DNA from: Saccharopolyspora oryzae
Lineage (GTDB): Bacteria > Actinomycetota > Actinomycetes > Mycobacteriales > Pseudonocardiaceae
Assembly (NCBI RefSeq): GCF_027853915.1
Contig: NZ_JAQGLA010000009.1
Span: 107,892 to 171,891 of the forward strand
Reading direction: 5' to 3'
DNA length: 64,000 bases
Part shown: piece after piece, positions 60,353 through 64,000 of the stretch
Numbering within the stretch: the stretch's first letter is position 1
How the letters are laid out: every line of letters starts with the position of its first letter
The notes under the pieces: generated by a model
Told to the model about the DNA's origin: nothing
The model's database searches: none
What the model saw: only the letters and a program-made list of their open reading frames with translations
Position numbers and translations under genes: made by a program

Positions 60353-61156
60353 TCAGTCCGAGAGTTCCCACAGGAGCCGGTAGTACGTGATCCGTTCCTG
60401 GTCCGGGGCGATTCCGTAGGCCTCGAGCAGCGGGTCTTCCCAGCCCGGGCCGTAGTTCCACTGCGTGCTCCACGTGGCGATGGCGAGGTCGGCCCAGCGG
60501 TCGGCGACGCCGAGGGCACCGAGGTCGACGTGTCCGGTGCACGTGCCGTCGTCTCCGACCAGGGTGTTGGGGGCGCAGGCGTCGCCGTGGCAGACGACGA
60601 GCTCGTCGGCAGGCGGGATGTCGGTGAGCACGCCGAGCGCGCGCTCGACGGTGCCGATGTGCTGGAGGTCTTCATGCCAGTCCGCCGGATCGATGCGGTC
60701 TGCCGCTGCTCGTGATCGCACTGCTTCCAGGCGCTTTTCGGCGGACCAGTCGAAGGGGCAGTCCGCGACGGGCAGCGCGTCGTGGAGCGCGCGCAGCCCG
60801 GCTCCGATCGCGCGTACTGCTGTGCCGGGGTCGCGCTTCCAGCGGTCGTCCACCGCCGTGCGTCCGGGCAGGCCGTGCGTGACGATCCAGGCCCCTGCTT
60901 CGTCAGCGCCCTGGTCGAGCACGCGCGGCACCACGGTGAACTTCGCCGCCCAGCGCAGGCGTGCCACCTCGGCCGCGAGGTCGATGCCGCTGCCTGCCGG
61001 TGTCCACTTCACGAACTGCCGCTGGTCACCCAGGCCGACTTGGAACGTCAGCCCGCCGAGCTCGTTCTCCCAAACGGCCCGCGTCGGCCGCCCTGCCGCA
61101 AGCTCGGTGACGATGCGCGGGATGTCCACGGGGCCTTGAGGTGCTGCGGCGATCAC
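60353..61156 (-). CDS. APH-family aminoglycoside phosphotransferase-like kinase
   Basis: 267 aa from GTG at 61156. Kinase-fold motifs: QFVKWTPAG (ATP-anchoring Lys), the catalytic loop VVCHGDACAPNTLV and the DFG-equivalent GHVDLGALGVADRWADLA, typical of APH(3')/APH(3'')-like enzymes. It might phosphorylate an aminoglycoside or another small molecule; resistance cannot be inferred from sequence alone. It stands alone, convergent with the Rieske gene. Confidence 0.85.
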   Translation of the reverse strand: MIAAAPQGPVDIPRIVTELAAGRPTRAVWENELGGLTFQVGLGDQRQFVKWTPAGSGIDLAAEVARLRWAAKFTVVPRVLDQGADEAGAWIVTHGLPGRTAVDDRWKRDPGTAVRAIGAGLRALHDALPVADCPFDWSAEKRLEAVRSRAAADRIDPADWHEDLQHIGTVERALGVLTDIPPADELVVCHGDACAPNTLVGDDGTCTGHVDLGALGVADRWADLAIATWSTQWNYGPGWEDPLLEAYGIAPDQERITYYRLLWELSD

Positions 61157-61273
61157 CCGCTCATTCTTGCCGGACCCGCCCGTGGTCGGCCAGCCAATTT
61201 TGGGCGTCGCCCGTTGCCCACCCGCGGTGTGGTGGGCAACGGGCGCACCAGCAGCGCTGCTGCGGAGGAAGGG

Positions 61274-62245
61274 TTACGCGAAGCCCGCCGTGGTGTGCGG
61301 GGCGTAGGCCTCTTCCAGGTACTGCGCTTCCTCGTCGTCGAGCGTCACGTCCACGGCGGCGATCGCGTCCTGGAGGTGGGTCACCTTGGTCGCTCCCACG
61401 ATCGGCGCGGAGACCACCGGCTTGCGCAGGAGCCACGCGAGAGCGAGCTGCGCCGCGGGGACCCCGCGCTTGCCCGAGATCTCCTGCAATCGCTCGACGA
61501 TCGTCCGATCGCTGTCCAGGTACAGGGTCTTCCCGAATTCGTCGGTCTCGGAGCGGGCAGTCGAGACGTCCCAGGGGCGGGTCAGCCGACCCCGCGCCAG
61601 CGGGCTCCACGGGATCGAACCGACTCCCTGGTCCGCGCAGAACGGCAGCATCTCCCGCTCTTCCTCGCGGTAGAGCAGGTTGTAGTGGTTCTGCATGGTG
61701 ACGAACCGCGTCCAGCCGTTGCGCTCGGCGGTGAACTGGGCCTTGGCGAACTGCCAGGTGTGCATGGAGGAGGCACCGATGTAGCGGGCCTTGCCCGCCT
61801 TCACCACGTCGTGCAGCGCCTCCATGGTCTCCTCGATGGGCGTGTCGTAGTCCCACCGGTGGATCTGGTAGAGGTCGACGTAGTCCGTCCCGAGCCGGCG
61901 CAGGCTGTTGTCGATCTCGGCGAGGATCGCCCGGCGCGACAGCCCGGCGCCGTTGGGCCCCGGGCGCATCCGGTTGCGCACCTTGGTGGCGATCACGACT
62001 TCCTCGCGCGGGACGAAGTCCTTCAGAGCACGTCCGACGATCTCCTCGCTGGAGCCGTTCGAGTAGACGTTGGCCGTGTCGAAGAAGTTGATTTCCGCGT
62101 CGAGCGCGGCGCGGATGATCTCGCGGCTGGGCTCCTCCGGAAGGGTCCAGGTGTGGCTGCCGCGATCCGGCTCCCCGAAGCTCATGCAGCCCACGCAGAT
62201 CGACGAGACCTCCAGGCCGGTCGTTCCGAGTCGGGTGTAGCGCAT
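61274..62245 (-). CDS. Aldo/keto reductase
   Basis: 323 aa. AKR tetrad visible: FFDTANVYSNGSSEEIVG (Asp, Tyr), VVIATKVRNRM (Lys) and YVDLYQIHRWD (His). MRYTRLGTTGLEVSSICVGCMSFG at the N terminus and SAPIVGATKVTHLQDAIAA near the end are typical of the YhdN/Tas-like NADPH-dependent group. Substrate unknown; divergent from the CoA-transferase gene. Confidence 0.9.
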   Translation of the reverse strand: MRYTRLGTTGLEVSSICVGCMSFGEPDRGSHTWTLPEEPSREIIRAALDAEINFFDTANVYSNGSSEEIVGRALKDFVPREEVVIATKVRNRMRPGPNGAGLSRRAILAEIDNSLRRLGTDYVDLYQIHRWDYDTPIEETMEALHDVVKAGKARYIGASSMHTWQFAKAQFTAERNGWTRFVTMQNHYNLLYREEEREMLPFCADQGVGSIPWSPLARGRLTRPWDVSTARSETDEFGKTLYLDSDRTIVERLQEISGKRGVPAAQLALAWLLRKPVVSAPIVGATKVTHLQDAIAAVDVTLDDEEAQYLEEAYAPHTTAGFA

Positions 62246-62501
62246 GCTCGTCCTCCTACTGGTCCTGCTTGCTGCTCCAGTACCTACCGGTCGGAGGACC
62301 GCTGTTCAACTCAGCCCGCATCCTGCGCAGAACGCAGCCGACCCCAGGACGCGATTCCAGTCCGACGTGGGAACGGACTTCGCTTTCCGGAGCGGGCGGA
62401 TTCCTGCCCGGCATTGTTGGCCCGAAGCATCCGTTGTGGACAGAGGTCCCGCGCTTTCTCATATATCGAGCAACGACTTTCGTTGGCTTGCAAGGGAAGT
62501 C

Positions 62502-62560
62502 TTGACCGGGTGTTGGAGCCGACTGTAGCGTCCCTCTCGCTAATTGAGCAGCGATGCTCA
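62502..62560 (+). promoter_or_regulatory. Predicted promoter and operator of the CoA-transferase operon
   Basis: TTGACC (62502-62507), 18-bp spacer, TAGCGT (62526-62531), followed by a perfect dyad TGAGCA-GCGA-TGCTCA (62545-62560) placed to block transcription. The flanks TAAT and TATATTGAT are AT-rich, and a related ATATATCGAGCA half-site occurs at 62461-62472. The remaining 62246-62501 shows no gene. Confidence 0.55.
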
Positions 62561-62587
62561 TATATTGATAAACTCAGGGAGTCGGCG

Positions 62588-63823
62588 ATGACCCACCCGA
62601 AGAGTGCGTCGCAGGTCGATCCACCGTTGTCCGGATTCCGGGTGCTGGAACTCGGGAACTTCATCGCAGCACCGTTCGCGAGCCGGATCTTCGCGGACTT
62701 CGGTGCCGAAGTCGTCAAGATCGAGCGCCCGGGTGCGGGTGACGAGCTGCGGGGCTGGCGGCGCAGCCGGGGCAGCACCTCGATGATGTTCCGGACGATC
62801 GCCCGGAACAAGAAGTCGATCACGCTGGACCTGCGGACCGACGAGGGGCGCGAGCTGGTCCTCGACCTGGCCCGCTCCTGCGACGTGGTGATCGAGAACT
62901 TCCGGCCGGGGACCCTCGAGCGGTGGGGCCTCGGTCCGGAGGAGCTCACCGCGGCGAACCCGGACGTGGTGCTGGTCCGGATCTCGGGGTACGGGCAGAC
63001 CGGCCCCTACCGGGACCGAGCCGGGTTCGGCGGGGTCGCCGAGGCGTTCGCCGGGTTGCGGCAGGTCACGGGGCACCCGGATCGCCCACCGGTACGGCCC
63101 GCGGCTCCGATCGGCGACGCGCTGGCCGGGCTCTACGGTGCGATCAGCGCGCTGATGCTCCTGCTGGCCAGGGCGCACGGGCGGCCGCACGCCGGGCCGA
63201 GGGTGGCCGATGTGGCGCTCTACGAGTCCGTGTTCATGGCCATGGAGTCGCTGGTCCCGGACATGGACGCGTACGGCGAGATCCGCCGGCGCACGGCGGG
63301 GAACCTCCCGGGTGTCGTGCCGAGCGGCGTCTACCCGACCTCCGACGGGCAGTCGGTGATGATCGCGGGCAACTCCAGCGGCGTGTTCGGCCGGCTGATG
63401 GCCGCGGTCGGACGCCCGGACCTCGGCGAGGACCCGGCGCTGGCCGATGGCAGCGCCCGCGACGCGCGCGAGAGCGAGCTCGACGCTGCGATCAGCGACT
63501 GGACCCGTCGGCGCACGGCCCCGGAAGTCGTCGAGGTCCTCGGAACGGCCGGGGTTCCGGTCGGCCCGGTGTACGACGCCGCGGGTATCGCCGAGGACCC
63601 GCACTTCCAGGCTCGGGGCATGGTGCGCCCCCTCAAGGTCGTCGTCGAGGAGGCCCCGGAGGAGATCCGGTTCCCCGGTGTCGTCCCCCGATTGCCCGGT
63701 GCGCCCGGTGACGTTCGGTGGGCAGGCCCCGAACTCGGGGAGCACACCGGAGAAGTGCTGGGCGGCGTCCTGGGGCTCGATGCCGACCGGATCGCGGCGC
63801 TGCGCGCGAAAGGCGTCGTCTGA
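62588..63823 (+). CDS. CaiB/BaiF (family III) CoA-transferase
   Basis: 411 aa, ATG with AGGGAG upstream. Family III marks: LSGFRVLELGNFIAAPFASRIFADFGAEVVKIERPGAGD (with the family's Asp-Phe-Gly-Ala-Glu), RNKKSITLDLRTDEGRELVLDLA, VVIENFRPGTLERWGLG, ISGYGQTGPYRDRAGF and GDALAGLYGAISALML. It transfers CoA from a donor thioester to an organic acid. The following HMG-CoA-lyase-like gene starts within its stop codon, so the acyl-CoA made here is probably its substrate. Confidence 0.9.
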   Translation: MTHPKSASQVDPPLSGFRVLELGNFIAAPFASRIFADFGAEVVKIERPGAGDELRGWRRSRGSTSMMFRTIARNKKSITLDLRTDEGRELVLDLARSCDVVIENFRPGTLERWGLGPEELTAANPDVVLVRISGYGQTGPYRDRAGFGGVAEAFAGLRQVTGHPDRPPVRPAAPIGDALAGLYGAISALMLLLARAHGRPHAGPRVADVALYESVFMAMESLVPDMDAYGEIRRRTAGNLPGVVPSGVYPTSDGQSVMIAGNSSGVFGRLMAAVGRPDLGEDPALADGSARDARESELDAAISDWTRRRTAPEVVEVLGTAGVPVGPVYDAAGIAEDPHFQARGMVRPLKVVVEEAPEEIRFPGVVPRLPGAPGDVRWAGPELGEHTGEVLGGVLGLDADRIAALRAKGVV

Positions 63824-64000
63824 TGACCGGGCCGGGCAGTGTCGACGGGGTCGAGATCACCGACGTCGTGCTGCGGGACGGCCTGCAGGACGAGCCGGTC
63901 GTGGTCGCCGTCGAGGACCGGGTCCGGATCGCGGAGGCGCTGGTCGCGGCGGGGGTCACCCGGATCGAGGCAGCGTCGTTCGTGAACCCGGTCCGGGTTC
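63823..64000 (+). CDS. HMG-CoA lyase-like protein, cut by the window end
   Basis: 59 codons visible. ATG overlaps the CoA-transferase stop. VEITDVVLRDGLQDEPVVVAVEDRVRIAEALVAAGVTRIEAASFVNP has the Arg-Asp-Gly-Leu-Gln metal and catalytic motif of the HMGL/DRE-TIM lyases. Paired with a CaiB-type transferase it would split a 3-hydroxyacyl-CoA, as in citramalate, itaconate or HMG degradation. The 3' part lies outside the window. Confidence 0.85.
   Translation, partial: MTGPGSVDGVEITDVVLRDGLQDEPVVVAVEDRVRIAEALVAAGVTRIEAASFVNPVRV

Noticed and set aside
60353..61156. Antibiotic resistance determinant
   Set aside because: The APH fold is shared by many small-molecule kinases; sequence and context do not identify an aminoglycoside substrate.
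60782..62587. Plus-strand frame extending the CoA-transferase by about 600 codons upstream
   Set aside because: It covers the antisense of the APH and aldo/keto reductase genes; the ATG at 62588 has a Shine-Dalgarno and starts the family homology.
1..64000. tRNA, rRNA, prophage or secondary-metabolite cluster
   Set aside because: No tRNA-like cloverleaf, rRNA, phage structural gene, PKS or NRPS module was found on either strand.

Overview
The window is about 70% GC, with compact operons, many ATGA/GTGA start-stop overlaps, GTG and TTG starts, an SPW-repeat membrane protein and abundant LacI, GntR and PucR regulators. This points to a soil actinomycete. A member of the Pseudonocardiaceae, for example Saccharopolyspora-like, is my guess; no rRNA or tRNA gene is present to confirm it. 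Almost everything recognisable is uptake and catabolism of unusual carbon sources plus its regulation.

Left part (1-13.3 kb): after a frameshifted serine hydrolase, a ten-gene minus-strand operon (12077 down to 1189) encodes a LivKHMGF-type ABC transporter, a Gfo/Idh/MocA dehydrogenase, a DUF993 aldolase-like protein, a sugar isomerase/epimerase, a secreted 3-keto-glycoside-hydrolase-like protein and a secreted PQQ-type sugar dehydrogenase. A divergent LacI gene and a tandem LacI operator sit at its head. 13.5-23.2 kb: a PAS-GGDEF-EAL protein, an Old Yellow Enzyme, a deletion scar that fused remnants of a LysR gene and an alpha/beta hydrolase, a large RecB-like nuclease/helicase, an SPW protein and a MarR regulator with an operator. 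23.3-25.5 kb: an IS607-family element (frameshifted tnpA, intact tnpB) that has split ybdD, the small partner gene of the pyruvate transporter gene cstA that follows.

Middle (25.6-36.5 kb): cstA, a monocarboxylate-type symporter, an ECF sigma factor with a small membrane protein, an exported PLP enzyme paired with a membrane-anchored RidA, then a graveyard of sugar-acid catabolism (enolase-superfamily, GH3 and uxaC remnants) in which a LacI regulator, two copies of its probable operator and a solute symporter survive.

Right part (36.6-60.3 kb) is the most interesting region: an aromatic-compound catabolic island. The lower pathway comprises an aldehyde dehydrogenase, an HpaB-type flavin hydroxylase, a LigJ-like hydratase, a LigB-like extradiol dioxygenase, three tandem RraA/LigK-like aldolases, a flavin reductase fused to a GntR-type FCD sensor domain and an FAD monooxygenase. 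The upper pathway comprises an M20 deacylase/amidohydrolase, an aminotransferase, a TPP decarboxylase and a second aldehyde dehydrogenase, with PucR and GntR regulators. An FbpABC-like transporter and an amidohydrolase/small protein/Rieske trio follow. Two shared DNA motifs tie the island together: an AT-rich 15-mer at four upper-pathway promoters and a GACACnGTGTC palindrome at three lower-pathway/transport promoters. A consistent inferred reading is deacylation, transamination, decarboxylation, oxidation, ring hydroxylation, extradiol cleavage and retro-aldol cleavage of an acylated aromatic amino-acid-like substrate. The right edge holds a phosphotransferase, an aldo/keto reductase and a CaiB-type CoA-transferase plus HMG-CoA-lyase-like pair cut by the window end.
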